Assembly: GCF_947507565.1 (NCBI RefSeq)
Contig: NC_089180.1
Span: forward strand, 2,356,001-2,420,000
Origin: Oscarella lobularis
Taxonomy: Eukaryota; Porifera; Homoscleromorpha; Homosclerophorida; Oscarellidae
Length of the DNA stretch: 64,000 nt
Direction: 5' to 3'
Part shown: piece by piece, positions 40,097 to 51,413 of the stretch
Layout: each line of letters begins with the position of its first letter
Position numbering within the stretch: the stretch's first letter is position 1
Program-made: the position numbers and the translations under genes
Notes under the pieces: model-generated
Seen by the model: only the letters and a program-made list of their open reading frames with translations
What the model was told of the DNA's origin: nothing
Databases searched by the model: none

Positions 40097-41041
40097 CAGG
40101 CCTCGAAATAAGCTTTGCGAAACTGTCGGACGTATGTCAGAAAATAGTCGGACATTCAGATACATATTCGGACAAACTAAGCTGCAGCCAATAAAGACAT
40201 AACAAAAAAAGAAGAGAAAGTTGTAACCAAGTACCACAGTTTACAGTGACTACCTAAGAATCCGTGTTCATATCGTCGACGTCCCACAATTTCACACATT
40301 CGTCCTCTTCTTCCCCGATGACGCTTTCACTTAAGGAACTTTCGCTGTTCGATCCCGTTTCACAATCTGTGCCGGGCGTGGTATTTCTTGGAGGATCCTT
40401 TTTCCTGTTTTCTCTCTTTCTGAAGCGCTTTTGTGATGATTGGAACGGGCGCCTTCTTTTCTCATTCCACCATAGAGTAATGGCCGCAGTTGGATCAAAA
40501 TCCCCGGTTTTTGCCATTCGGTTTGACTATAAATCGTCCAATGTTGCCGACTGCATTGATGACATTTTTTCAGTCTTCGCAAGCCCCATTAAAGAAAACA
40601 TTCGTTCAACTTTACCATTAGACGCTGGCAAAGTGAACAACAGTTCAACCGGTTTGAGGGCATTTTCCCAATCTGCAGCGTCAGGGCTGTTGAACAATCT
40701 CCACCACGAAGACCTGTAGTCGAAAGTCGAGAGAGCAATAAACTGCACGGCGTAATCAAGCATTGCCTCGAACTCGCGGGAAATTGCAACAATATCGACT
40801 CCCGCACTTTTTAGTGGCGTTTCAAATTGATGAGCAACTCTTTGCACGGCTTCTAACAGAGCGGCTTCGTTTTTTTCCACCGAAAACTTTTCCCATCCTG
40901 TTGTGGACAAAGTAGTTACAATGTCTCTCATTTTGTCAATGTCTTCGTTCCATGACAGCCTTGATGTCAAGCAATCTTTTACACGGCTGCTATAATCATC
41001 ATATTTGTTGGAGTAAAATGCAGCAGCTTTATTAAACTTCT

Positions 41042-41488
41042 TACCGTTTTACCTCACTTTTTGCTGCATGCCGGTTTAAAGTGAGGATTACCAGGGTGCC
41101 GTTGTACCCCGGGGACATCGGCATGCCGGATAAAGCGAGGTGCTTTTGTTTGTTTTTGGCAAACTTGTATCAGTGGGAAAACATACGTAAAGCATGAACA
41201 TAGGTTAGGGTTACCGGTAGTATACAAGGCAAACGAGCTGAAAACACCACAACTGAAATAGCAACGTCTAATCTGCTAGCTTATTCCTCGTCGGTAAGAG
41301 GGTCATCTGTTTCTTCGTCGTCAGCTAAACCTGTTGGATCGCGCGATTCGCATTCAACACCACCTCTACCAATAACGGCATTCCCCGCATTATACCGGCA
41401 TGCCGTTTTAGTAGTCAACCAGTGAAAACTTTGGGAGCAGAAAACTTCACTTTTACCGGCATGCAGCAAAAAGTGCGGTAATACGGTA
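41042..41488. mobile_element. pogo-type MITE nested in the hAT
   Basis: TACCGTTTTACCTCACTTTT on the left and its near reverse complement on the right (TACCGTATTACCGCACTTTT read inversely) form terminal repeats of about 44 bp with few mismatches, flanked by TA. On the minus strand the interior still encodes an acidic peptide ending DDEETDDPLTDEE, like the C-terminal tail of pogo transposases. It is therefore probably an internal deletion product of a pogo-like element related to the one at 24665-25480. Confidence 0.75.
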
Positions 41489-42719
41489 AGTATAATGGTT
41501 TGATATCAACTCGACAGAGCCATCTTTCTGCGTGCATTTAGAAAGAATAGACTTAAACGTGGGCAACTCTTCAACTGGTTTTGCTGATAAATTCTTCTAC
41601 TCCTTCACGGTTTTAAAGAATCCAGCTACAGCTTTAAGAATATTGATATTGTCGGCTTGAAGGCATTTTGAAAACGTAGCACACGGCGCAAGCAGATCTA
41701 CGAAAAAGGCGCAACCAAGCAACAACTTTGCGTCACAAAGTAAGCTTTGCACGCTGAGCAGCACTTACAGACCTATCTTGCGACAGAGATTCTATGTGAG
41801 CGAGATAAGCGCCATATTTTGATAGAATTCGTTTTATTGCCGCGACTTTATGTGACACCTATCGTGAACCGCACACCCGAACAGGATTAACACCCCCTGG
41901 CCTCATTTTAAAAACTTCTTTTAGATTTGCGACGATTTCTTTGAGCTCCCTCATCTTCTTAGGCGAGTTCTCGTAAAGATAATACTTGCGCATCAACATG
42001 TTATCCAGTTGATCAAAGAATGTGTTTTTCAATGCGTCTTTAACGGCAAGTTCGACACGGTGCGCAAGGCACCACATCCAGAATAGCCAAGGTAGACGAT
42101 CTTGCATTAATCCTTTTAATCCAGCTGCTGCTATATTTGCTGACGCACCATCCGTTCCAACACCAACTAATTTGTGGCAGTTGCTTGCGTCGGCGTTAAC
42201 GTCATCAATCCCTAAGACTTTTAGAGCGTTTACAACGCAATCAAAAAGGCCTTGTCCAGTTGTTGCTTTCGGCGCGACGACAGTCAAATACGTGTAGTCC
42301 AGTCTGTACTTAATTTGTTTGGTGCTTTCGTCGTGAAGATCGCACGTAATTGCAAGAAATAATTCTACGTCGATCTTTTCTTTGTCGGTAGAGCCGTCCA
42401 TAACCAGGGAAAAGAACGTGCGTTCCTTAATCATTTCCTTCAAGCTGTGACGTTGAGCTTTCGCGATAAAATCAACAAAATCTCTGCAAGAATGATCACT
42501 CAGATACGACGTTCCGATGTTCACTCCGTGGTGTTTCTCCAAATCGCAGATCTTGGCAAATATTGTAAGCGGCAAATTTTCTGCCGCTACAAATTTTGCA
42601 ACGTCGAACTTCCGCTTTAAAGCAGGAAGCAAGCTCTCTGGTATTTGGACCAGGCCTGTTGCAGCGAGTAGTGGCCTTTTTGCAGTCCCAAAGAAGAAGG
42701 AGAAAAATTGGGAAATATT

Positions 42720-42967
42720 GTAGTATACGACCCCAGACCGCGTTATGCGGTGCCGGCACCGTCTTCGATTCTTCCGGTCGGCCATCTTGGTTTTGGTACG
42801 TCACGTCATACCTCTGGCCCCGTATTATGAGGTGCTCGGTTCCTATATAGAGACGACGACCGCATAACGCGGTGCCATCAAAGATAACCTCTGGCCCCGT
42901 ATTATGAGGTGCTCGGTTCCTATATAGAGACGACGACCGCATAACGCGGTCTGGGGTCGTATACTAC
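42720..42967. mobile_element. 248-bp palindromic MITE nested in the hAT
   Basis: The termini GTAGTATACGACCCCAGACC and continuation to CGCGTTATGCGGT (32 bases in all) are perfect inverted repeats. AATATT flanks both sides (42714-42719, 42968-42973). Removing the insert restores a continuous hAT frame. No coding content. Confidence 0.92.
42811..42950. repeat. Tandem 77-bp spaced duplication inside the MITE
   Basis: The 63 bases from CCTCTGGCCCCGTATTATGA to the CGCGGT end occur identically at 42811-42873 and 42888-42950. Each copy ends in the GACCGCATAACGCGGT part of the right terminal repeat. The element has thus duplicated its own right terminal half. Confidence 0.9.
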
Positions 42968-43619
42968 AATATTTCCAAAAATTGGTGCTGCTGCTGCTAC
43001 TACTGGTTACGCCTTCGTCAATCGAGAGAGAGCGCTTCTTTAGCCTCATCGCCTCTACATGTTGATCGCTTTTGGCGTGATCCCGCAGACTTGTGCATCG
43101 AATGGATTCAGCGCCACGAATCCACTTCGAACTGAAGTGCTTTTTTCCCTTCAACCGGCCTTCGAACTCTTGGCAGACTATGCACAGAAGGTGGGTTACC
43201 ACTCGCTTGCCTCTTTCCGTCTTGGTAGAGCAATTGAGCCAAACGACTGTGGAAAGATCTCGATCGTATTCTCTTTTCCACTTCTGGAACTTTGCGTAAT
43301 CGACGAGACGCGGTTTGGAAGCCGAAGGACCAAGTTTGTTGAACACCATTACGAAGACAAATACGATGCGCACGCTAACAAACAACATTTCAGCTGAAAA
43401 ACACTCTTAGGGAAACCTTTACGCTCGCTAGACAAATAGTGAAGTCTACAACACGGCGAAGTACAGTAAAGTCCGCAAGACATCAAGTAAAATAGTTTGA
43501 ACGGCTTCAAAAAATAATCAGACGATTTGCTGATTACTCCAAAATTTAGTCGGACACCCTGCTATTTTCTTCGGGCATTGTTCGATGTCCGACTGTTATT
43601 TCGAGGCCTGATTTTTGGA

Positions 43620-44535
43620 AAATTGTTAAATTGACATCCCATTTTCGTGACAACGTTGCGCCAGAAGACAGTAGGAATGATTTTCCTGTTTCAATTCCTC
43701 CCCTCAATAAATGGTCAGTCCCAGTTGTGGTGGTTAGGCGTATAGGATCGACATTGGCAACGGCTCTAAAGGATTGCTTCAAAATAATCTCGTCGATTTT
43801 CGTCAGGCGCAATGTCGTCGTCGATTTGTCACGGTCCCAAATTTGGCTGTATCTAGCGTCGTTTTTTGGAATAGCCCTGTGGAAGGGCATAATTGCCAAG
43901 CTCATGCGGCGCACATTGCCGCCGACAGAGCTGTTGCGCCGATACCACAAAGTGACCAATCCGTTCAATGCTACGTGAACGTACTGATTCGTGGGACTAT
44001 CTAAAACCTGGTATGGCTTTAGCTGCCGCCGAACGCTACGGTAGACAAGAGACAAATGAATTCAAGGAAGATATGTGTTGAACAGCTCGAGCGCAACTAA
44101 GTTTCAGCCAACCTGGTTGGTTTCAGCGACACGGTCAGGGTGTTTTCTATAAAATAGGTGGCAGCGGACTCTGAACGCGTCGCGAGCATAGCGATTGCGG
44201 CAAGAAGCAAGCGAGCCATTATGCAGCGTGTTGATTAGATTATAGGTAGTTGGCAAATCACAGCGAGGCAAGTGCACGCCTGTACATAATCTGGATCGCT
44301 TTCCGCGGCGGATCTCGAACGGCCCGAACAGACAACCCAATGGACTCAGAAGTCTACTGTCGACGTCGTCGATCCTACGACTCGGGGCGCGTCGTGAACA
44401 ACTTGAAACCGTCGATCGATATCGAGTAAGTGCTCGCCGCGGCCAAATGCTTCCGTGCCAGTATCGATCGAGTTGGAGTCGCGCCCCGGCTCGTGGTAAT
44501 TCGAGTTCACAATGATACGTTTCGCGGATTTGCAT
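43620..44535 (-). other. Unassigned open frames
   Basis: Two minus-strand frames (169 and 143 codons, 44055-43546 and 44535-44104) are the longest unassigned ones here. They show no motif, and the first runs into the hAT terminal repeat, so its end is certainly fortuitous. Plus-strand frames are no more convincing. Confidence 0.2.
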
Positions 44536-45253
44536 GAAGCATTGGCGAAAAATGGCGTGAGAGCGCCTGCTTTATGTGCTCGGATCGTTGTTGGGGCGTC
44601 ACTAACTAGCCTAAGGCACATTGGGACGACTTGGCGACCTTTGCTCTGGCTTTTGCATTCGCTTTCGACGATCGGCGTGAGACGAGTAGCTATATGGCAA
44701 TTTATCTTTTTATTCTATAGCTCGCGTGATCGATTATCTGTCACGTCGGCGTTGGTCAAACGGACCGTATGTTGCTGTTACGATGATTCACTGAACTGTG
44801 CACCGTTCCGCTTGCATCAAGGCAACGAGCCAAAGAAAAGGTAAACCGGGCCTATCGATCAGTAGTAGATGGAACCTCGAATGTGGGCTAGAAGTGTTAA
44901 AAACAATAATTGAGGCTGCTGTAGCTGTATCTATAGCTGTAGTAACGAAGCCGATCTACACTGTACTGTAGTAGACTTTTTGATGTACGTGTTTTATTCT
45001 GATGGTGACACGCAGAACTAGCCTTTGAATCGTAAAATCCTAGCCCATTGTTAGTTGTTCTAAGAATAATATTTGTTTGGTTGGGCGGAGTTAGATACTG
45101 AAGAGTGCTAGCGGAAGTTCCGGTGACGCAAACGACGAGACGCGCCGTGAGAAAAATACGTCGACGCGTGAGCGTGCAGCCGTTCGACGAGACAGCAAAG
45201 GGCGTGGTTTTGGCAGCATCCCTAATAACGTCTATGTCATCCTGAGGGATTGT
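44536..45253. other. Unassigned region
   Basis: No recognised gene. Local CTGTAGCTGTATCTATAGCT repetition occurs near 44920. Confidence 0.3.
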
Positions 45254-46600
45254 GTGAGAAGGGGCAAGCCTCCGACGCTATCTCGGGACTCACCATCATT
45301 TGCTAGAGACAACGCCGCCCACAACTACCTTCAGAGGAACGTACTGAGTTTTGAAAAAATTTTCTTTCCATGCGATGCTAGGGAGATCGAGGCCTTAGTG
45401 TTTGTTCATTCGCTTACTGGTAAACGCCTAATTGCCCTTCGGGATTCCGACGTTAACAGGATCATTTCGTGGTACTACGACGTGACAAAGGGCTAAGTAT
45501 CACTGAAGCTGTGTACGCGCACTACGCGGGAATCTCCAGGAAAAGAATTCAAGAGTGGCTCAACTCCAACGAAGACCACTACAAGTTGGATCCAATGTTC
45601 AGGAACAAGGGACCTATTGCCCTAGTGGAATCAAGGCGACCTATAGGAAGGCATCAAGTTGATTTGGTTGATTATTCGTTGTCGCCATCAAAAGCTTGCG
45701 ATGGCAAAACTTACCGGTACGTTCTTGGAATTATTCAAGATTCCTTCTTCTGCGGAGATTGGAAAGTAAGCATTCTCATGTCGTTGCCGCGGAACTCTCA
45801 ACATGTTACTGCATCATTGGCAAGCCCGGCATCTTGCAGTGCGATAGGGGAACTGAGTTCCGCGGCAGCGTTGACGACTATTGCAAACGAGAGAGAATTA
45901 AAATAATTCGATCAACGCCATATCACCCTCAAAGCCAGGGAAAGGTCGAAAGGTCCCATGGCACATGGAAGCGTCGTCTTCTTCGAGACTCTATGCTGTT
46001 GAAAGAGAAAAACGCGGCGTTTTCGTGGGCGGACAATTTACAGGCATACCAGGATCTTTACAACAGCGGTAGTCATGCGCCTTGGGAAACTTTCTCCGGC
46101 CGAAGTGTTTTTTGGAAGAAAGCTCAACGTCATTGGCACATCTGCAAGTGAAGAAGTTGCATCGAGTGAATCTCATGAATCGAATCATGATCGCGATGGC
46201 GATGACGAAGATGAAACGGATTCTGATTGTGAGCTTCCGGAAGACAATGGGGATTCCCAGAGCAGCAGTGATGTGTTATTGCACTACAAACAAGCCATTT
46301 CCACTCAGAAGATTGCCAGGCGTGCGTCAGCCAAAGCAGCTGAGAAGCTTAAATCATTCCAACCTAGCTACCAAATGTCGACGCTTTACGTTGCAGGGGA
46401 CGAAGAACTTGTCCGATTACCATTATCGTCTCGAAGAGCAAAGGGCAATAGGACATCACTAACAAATATAAACGTTAATCAGAAAAAAGGCAACTACACA
46501 ATTTTCAGCGGTGTATTTAATGATGAGAACGGAAAATCTGTTGGGTTGAGGGCCTTACGCACGTTTCGAGAAATGCTCGATAGTCATCTGAGGAAATGAA
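45254..46600 (+). pseudogene. GIN/KRBA2-type integrase protein, frameshifted
   Basis: Four overlapping frames give one protein order: a helical N-terminus (LSFEKIFFPCDAREIEALVF, VNRIISWYYDVTKG), LSITEAVYAHYAGISRKRIQ, and HQVDLVDYSLSPSKACDGKT (first catalytic Asp). Then come GILQCDRGTEFRGSVDDYCK (second Asp) and STPYHPQSQGKVERSHGTWK (catalytic Glu), then LGKLSPAEVFFGRKLN and an acidic C-terminal region to a stop at 46599. Frameshifts are needed near 45485, 45780 and 46080. The HPQSQGKVERSHGTWKRRL block is typical of KRBA2-like GIN integrases, gypsy-derived integrases of cut-and-paste (Ginger-like) transposons. No RT is present, which fits. Confidence 0.75.
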
Positions 46601-47643
46601 TTAAATCGATCGCACTTTAAATACATGAGATGACTTTTAAATGAACAATTAATGGTAAAAGACTTTTATCAAAAACCGTGGTCATCACTGCGTGTGAAGA
46701 GGTAGCAAAACAATGCGCTGGAGCCTATTGCAATTACACTATCGGAAGACTAAGAAAATCTCTCCTAATGCTCTAGATGTTGTTAGTTTAAATCTTTATT
46801 TAAAAATTTCGCTGGCGGCTCAAAGAATATGAAAGAGCTGGTATGGATGAAATAAAACGGCGACCTTGAAGTGAAGTAGGCTGTCAACGTGTTTAGACCA
46901 CACAAGAGAATACCCACGGAAAACGATACCTGATTTATACACGTTACACTAGCACCTCTCATTGAATAAATAAACCGTTTGTCATGTAAGTCTAAATGTG
47001 ACGTCACCTTGAGCAACTTTGTCCCTCAAGCTTCAAGTTGCTCCTGCATGCAGTTACGTTCTTAAACCTTTTTATTCGCCACCTCAGCTGTCCGCAAAAA
47101 CGAATGTAAATGACATACATACCCAGTGATAGACAAGTTCCTTTGCAAAATTTGTCAAAGATTCCCGAAATACTGTGTACTATCTAAGGATTTGACCAAA
47201 ACTCAGATTACTGAAGCCCCCGTGTCCTTGAACCATTTGCCGAAATGTCCGGCATGAATCAAAGTACTGTAGTTCCTTTGTGTTTTTGCGATATCTCTTA
47301 AGTACCACAAGAGACGTTTCTACTTCTGACAAAAGTTGCAATGACTAATGTATTTGTGTTTCTACAGCTTAAAAGTCACTTGCGATCAATAATGAATGCA
47401 GAACGATATACGGATCTCGCGGTTTTGGATGTTCATTATCTAAAAGAAACATTCCAAGACAAATAATTTTAAAAAAGTAATACTAAATTTTCAAACTAAA
47501 ACAAAAACGTATCTCTGTTGGCATATTGTACAGTATCGGTCACTATAACCTCTGCACCTCGCTTACTCCTTTGCGGGCTACCTGCCTTTGGAACAGCAAA
47601 CTTGATTGTAAAATTGTTTTTGACGCTGTACTCACTCATTTGT
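46601..47643. other. Unassigned region
   Basis: AT-rich. A minus-strand frame at 46783-47016 is hydrophobic but without motif. No terminal repeats of the integrase element were identified. Confidence 0.3.
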
Positions 47644-47754
47644 TTACTTTTGCCTTTGAAGAGCAACCATCTTTTTAGACGATTTCTGATATTTAATATT
47701 TTCGCCCTCTCTCAGTTTAGAGGACAGCTCCATGCGTCTGTACTTTGTCGTCAG

Positions 47755-47950
47755 AAAAGGCGCAGGGGCGAGAAGAGAAATGATATAAATTGGCTCAAAC
47801 GATGGCGGCGGGAACGCAGATATAGGCATCTCCGCCAATGCTTTGAGCTGTGCGACTCGGCTGATTAGACTACGTTTGAAAGATGACTTTCTGTTCAAAG
47901 CGCTGAGCGCGTTAAAATTTTCTAAAAACGCTTGTTCACGGAAGATGGTA
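47755..47950. repeat. Anonymous segment duplicated at 59915-60078 (open copy)
   Basis: Matches 59915-60078 in direct orientation over about 165 bases at roughly 75-80% identity. Both strands are open in this copy. Plus reads SNDGGGNADIGISANALSCA and LIRLRLKDDFLFKALSALKF; minus (47644-48039) reads REQAFLENFNALSALNRKSS and on. The third codon positions of these two frames coincide, so the substitution pattern cannot tell which strand codes. I recognise no family. Confidence 0.7.
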
Positions 47951-48121
47951 TTCGACGTTGAAGGGTACACAATCACCAGAATTCCTTCATGTGCTCCATT
48001 TTGTTGCTCTGTTGCTTGCATTCCTTGCGGAATATGCATTCACTAACTCTCATGCACGTGTAGGAAGTCCGCAGTTGAAGGCATAATCTGCTCACACATA
48101 CATTTTATTGCTTGAAGAAAA

Positions 48122-48923
48122 GGCGAACGCGAACAAGACGTCGTTGCTGAAAACGAGTCATTTCCTCCGGATCCGCCTGCAAACGAATTGGGCCAGGTCA
48201 TTGGTCTAAATGACGTGGTCAGAATAATCAAGTCTGGTCGTGACAAGCAACAGTGTCAACCAACCTTTGACGTCAATCGTGTAAAAAAATTGCTAGCACG
48301 AACTGTCCCTTCTCTAAACGGTAGTACAGAGCAGTAATCGGACGTGAAGGCGCTTTTTGCTGCTTACTCTAAAGTCAAAAAAGCTAGTCTTACTTTGAAA
48401 TTGCTTGAGAGTAGAAGGGATGAATTCGCATTTGACGACGGTAAAAAGCTGCAGGTGCCTAGCAACAAGAAAGTGTCTTTACAGCGCACCATGCAAAATT
48501 CGTTTACGAAATTGAAGAAGAAAAAGTCACGACGAGTTCGATACGCTTACGCAAAACCAACGGAAGTCCAGCAGCGCACCATTGTCAAATGGTTTCTCAA
48601 TGATCGGGAACCAGACAAAGACAATCTTCCGTGGCCGCTCACAAAATATCTTTTTCAAGAAGAAATCTTGGTAAGACAACACGTGTTCAAACCATGTTTT
48701 TTTGATTGAAAGAATAAACTTTTAAAAATAATTTGTTGGTTTTGCCCGGACGACAAGCAGGGTTTGCTGTTGCTTGAAAGAGGGGTTCGTCTGGGAAAAG
48801 AGAGTGTTACTGCTAAGCCTGAGGAACTGCCAGACGACTTAATTGGCATTGACTGGAATGAAAAACAAAAGCAACTAAAACGATTTGTGACTCAAGACTG
48901 CCTGCAGCGTATGACTTCCCTAG
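48122..48923 (+). CDS. Unknown two-exon gene, one in-frame TAA
   Basis: Exon 1 (48122-48670) reads GEREQDVVAENESFPPDPPA, NELGQVIGLNDVVRIIKSGR, a TAA at 48335, then DVKALFAAYSKVKKASLTLK and YAYAKPTEVQQRTIVKWFLN, to a GTAAGA donor after a whole codon. Exon 2 (48761-48923, after GACAAGCAG) continues in phase with LLLLERGVRLGKESVTAKPE and LPDDLIGIDWNEKQKQLKRF to a GTAAAT donor. Apart from the TAA, about 237 codons are open across two exons, which argues for real coding. The 5' start and 3' exons are not identified. No domain is recognised; the Lys/Arg-rich middle suggests nucleic-acid contact, but this is speculation. Confidence 0.5.
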
Positions 48924-50093
48924 GTAAATTCCAGGATTAACTGCATCGACAGTTACTGTATCTAGAATATAATGAATAGAAGCAAATACGTCTAAAATGC
49001 AATTTCAATTTCACCTTTTAAAAGCCATTTCACTTTTAAGACTTGATGAAAATTTGCTTCAATTAAAGCCGTGTCTTCTACTCCAGTCGGTTCACTAGCA
49101 GAGAGCTTCCTGGAGCAGTGCACTTTCCTGGCAACTAGGTGCAATGCGACTTCATGTAAGGTTTTTTACCTGTCACATGCTTCTAGCAGATAAATGTACA
49201 TGTGGATGATGTCTTGATTCAAGCCCATTTCTGGCTACTGCAGAAGGAGAAAAGCCGCTTTAGAAGCTGGCGGTACCACCTAGGCTCTGCTACACAAGTT
49301 ACCTATGTCACAGGATGCATTTTCATTTAATTAGCTGTTTTGGCCAAAGCGTCAGTATCTTAAGGCTATTGTGGGGCTAAAATATATAATGGATGAGGCT
49401 TTGCAATGTTGGGGAGCCCATCTTTTTCAGTTTGAAGCGTATACATTGTATTTTCAGTAAATTTTCAAGAAAGTCGTGCGACTTTTCCCATAGATCCGCG
49501 GGTTGATGGGTTCAGAGGTGAATTTTCCTACTTTACAGATGCAACTAATGCAACAAATTCGCTTTGAAAATTGCTACATACAGTATGCTTTACCAGAAGA
49601 ATTCGTTTCTTACGCAATTTTACGTTTGCGCGATATTTCGCACGCATTTACGGAGGTTTGTCCATGTGAAGCCGCTGCACCTTCTTTAAAAGCGTTTGCG
49701 GCTTCTACTGTAAAAGTAATCTAATAGATGAGGTTTGGTGTATGGCCGCAAAGTTTTGAAGGGAAAACTGAAAATTCTGCATTGTTGCTCCTGGTTAAAT
49801 TAAATGAGAGACGTCCGAGAAAAAATATATTAGCTTGTTTTTAGCGCTGTACGGGTTGACGCCATACTATCTATATGCTGTCAGCAATATCGCGACGAAA
49901 ACGGCCAAGGAAACGTTAGCTTTCCTCAAAAAGAAAAATTTTTTGTGGTCAAGAATGGCGTGTAGTTGCGGGCGCGAATGAATTGGAATATTCGAAGTGA
50001 TGCGAATGATGGCTACACAACCGCATCATATCTTGTCTGTAGACAAAGCTATGATAAAATTCCAGGGAAGGTCTAAGATAAAGCAGTACGTAC
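48924..50093. other. Unassigned region
   Basis: A 73-codon frame at 49503-49724 on plus has no motif. Further exons of the preceding gene may lie here but cannot be assigned. Confidence 0.3.
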
Positions 50094-50218
50094 CTGCTAA
50101 ACTCATAAAATTTTGATTCAAGTCGTTTTGCGTAAGCGATGATTAGAGTTCCAGCTACGGTAGTCGGAGGTGGTTGAAACCGAACTTTTGCCAGCCGTCT
50201 TATTATTTTTCCAACCAC
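50094..50218 (-). CDS. Internal exon of an unknown gene
   Basis: On the minus strand, TTTTTATTAG and GTACGTACTG bound an exon reading VVGKIIRRLAKVRFQPPPTT and VAGTLIIAYAKRLESKFYEF. A further open piece upstream (about 50590-50366, LLSGVIRELSGSSRSRVTAA and so on) may belong to the same gene but ends in a stop before a clear donor. No family is recognised. Confidence 0.4.
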
Positions 50219-51130
50219 CTAATAAAAATAAATGTTTAATGAGTCTCTACTTCTATCTTGAAGAAATTCTTGGCACCTCCACTGGTCATTTCGTTGCCGA
50301 TTACTTGCTACCAACACTGCACCGCCCGCGTTAGATATTCCATACAACAAACCTTGCAAAAATTTTATCATTTATTTGAAGAGACACCATCACACGTCTG
50401 TTCCACTGCGGCTGTTACTCTACTGCGTGACGACCCGGATAACTCCCGGATAACGCCTGATAGCAAACTTTCGTCGACGGTATTTCTTTTTTCAAGTCCA
50501 GTTTTTGTCTTTAAAATTTTTAAAAGACTTGTATTGGCTTGTAAAGATTCTTTTAGAAAGATTCGGCATATGCTTGTGAGAAAACAGTACGTTTTGGGTG
50601 CCTAAAGTCGCCATGCCACTGAAGCAATTTGCAAGTTTTTCAGAATTTAGGTAAAAGGCAAATTTGTTTATAATTTAATTCTATTTTAAAAGCAATTAAG
50701 GCCAAACCAGGAAACTTCTTTTTCGTGACGCCAGACAGGGATTTTATGTACGGGTGCTAAACCTAGCGTGCGTTTTACGCTGAAGTTTGCAATTCAAATG
50801 AATAAGCATCGCCACTCTTTGCTTTTCCTTTGCCGCATTTGCGCAAAACTGCTTTCGAGACGGTCTAGACGTCAGTATTCGTGCCACAATAACGCAGTAG
50901 CCATACAAGGCGCTTTCAATGTCAAAAACAAAAACAAGAATAACAAGTGTTACAGTTACTGTTAACTAAATAATGATCCTGAATGAGATCTCTCAGTTTG
51001 ATGTTTTTGTAGCGAAACCGATAAAAACGAATTGCAAGTATTAAAAGAGCACCGCGCAAAATATTTTTTTGCCAAACTTTCTACGAAAAAGCAATCATAT
51101 AACAAAATAAATATTCGCTGTCATGATATA
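50219..51130. other. Spacer left of the intact Tigger
   Basis: Apart from the possible minus-strand exon noted at 50366-50590, nothing is recognised. TA at 51129-51130 is the left target duplication of the Tigger. Confidence 0.35.
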
Positions 51131-51413
51131 CAGTAGAACCTCTAATAGCGGACACTCTTTTTAACGGACACCTCGCTATAACGGACAACAACCGTGGCAC
51201 GAATTGACTCTTCTTACCTTTTAGTACTACGTTGACCTCTCTTTAACGGACACTCTAAATTTCGTATAGCGGACACATTTGTACTCCGAAAAAGCTTTAT
51301 TCCTGTTTCTTGACCTCTTTGTTAAAGACAAAACAAATTTTCTCAAAAGGGACACAAATGTCTCTTATGACAAGGCAGGGATATTAATTAAGCAAGCCTT
51401 GAGGCTGTTGTAG

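Larger units (their letters stand above)
40254..43388 (-). pseudogene. hAT transposase with N-terminal BED/TTF-type finger, interrupted
   Basis: The N-terminus (43388-42974) reads FQKWKREYDRDLSTVVWLNC, LLCIVCQEFEGRLKG and a zinc-ligand-like DHAKSDQH. After the MITE at 42720-42967, the 42700-41859 frame has LPALKRKFDVAKFVAAENLP and FFSLVMDGSTDKEKIDVELF (first Asp). VGVGTDGASANIAAAGLKGL (second Asp) and WMWCLAHRVELAVKDAL follow. The region 41858-41489 is frameshifted but readable (KVAAIKRILSKYGAYLAHIE). After the second insertion, 40970-40527 gives ELLFTLPASNGKVERMFSLM, and the dimerisation tail continues to 40254. It is closest to ZNF862/C17orf113-like hATs. Several frameshifts plus two insertions inactivate it. 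Confidence 0.85.
40097..43610 (-). mobile_element. Complete hAT element, 15-bp TIRs, 6-bp target duplication
   Basis: CAGGCCTCGAAATAA at 40097 matches the reverse complement of the right end at 43610, and GTCGGAC motifs follow inside both ends. ATTTTT flanks both sides (40091-40096 and 43611-43616). The length is 3514 bp, including two nested insertions (41042-41488, 42720-42967). A single minus-strand hAT transposase gene fills it. Six-base duplications are unlike the classical 8 bp but are reported for some hAT subgroups. Confidence 0.88.

Noticed and set aside
42496-42942. 148-codon minus-strand frame across the nested MITE
   Set aside because: Translates MITE sequence, then the hAT gene in the wrong phase.
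43546-44055. 169-codon minus-strand frame as a gene
   Set aside because: Its C-terminal part is translated hAT terminal repeat and it crosses the target duplication, so at least the end is fortuitous; no motif in the remainder.
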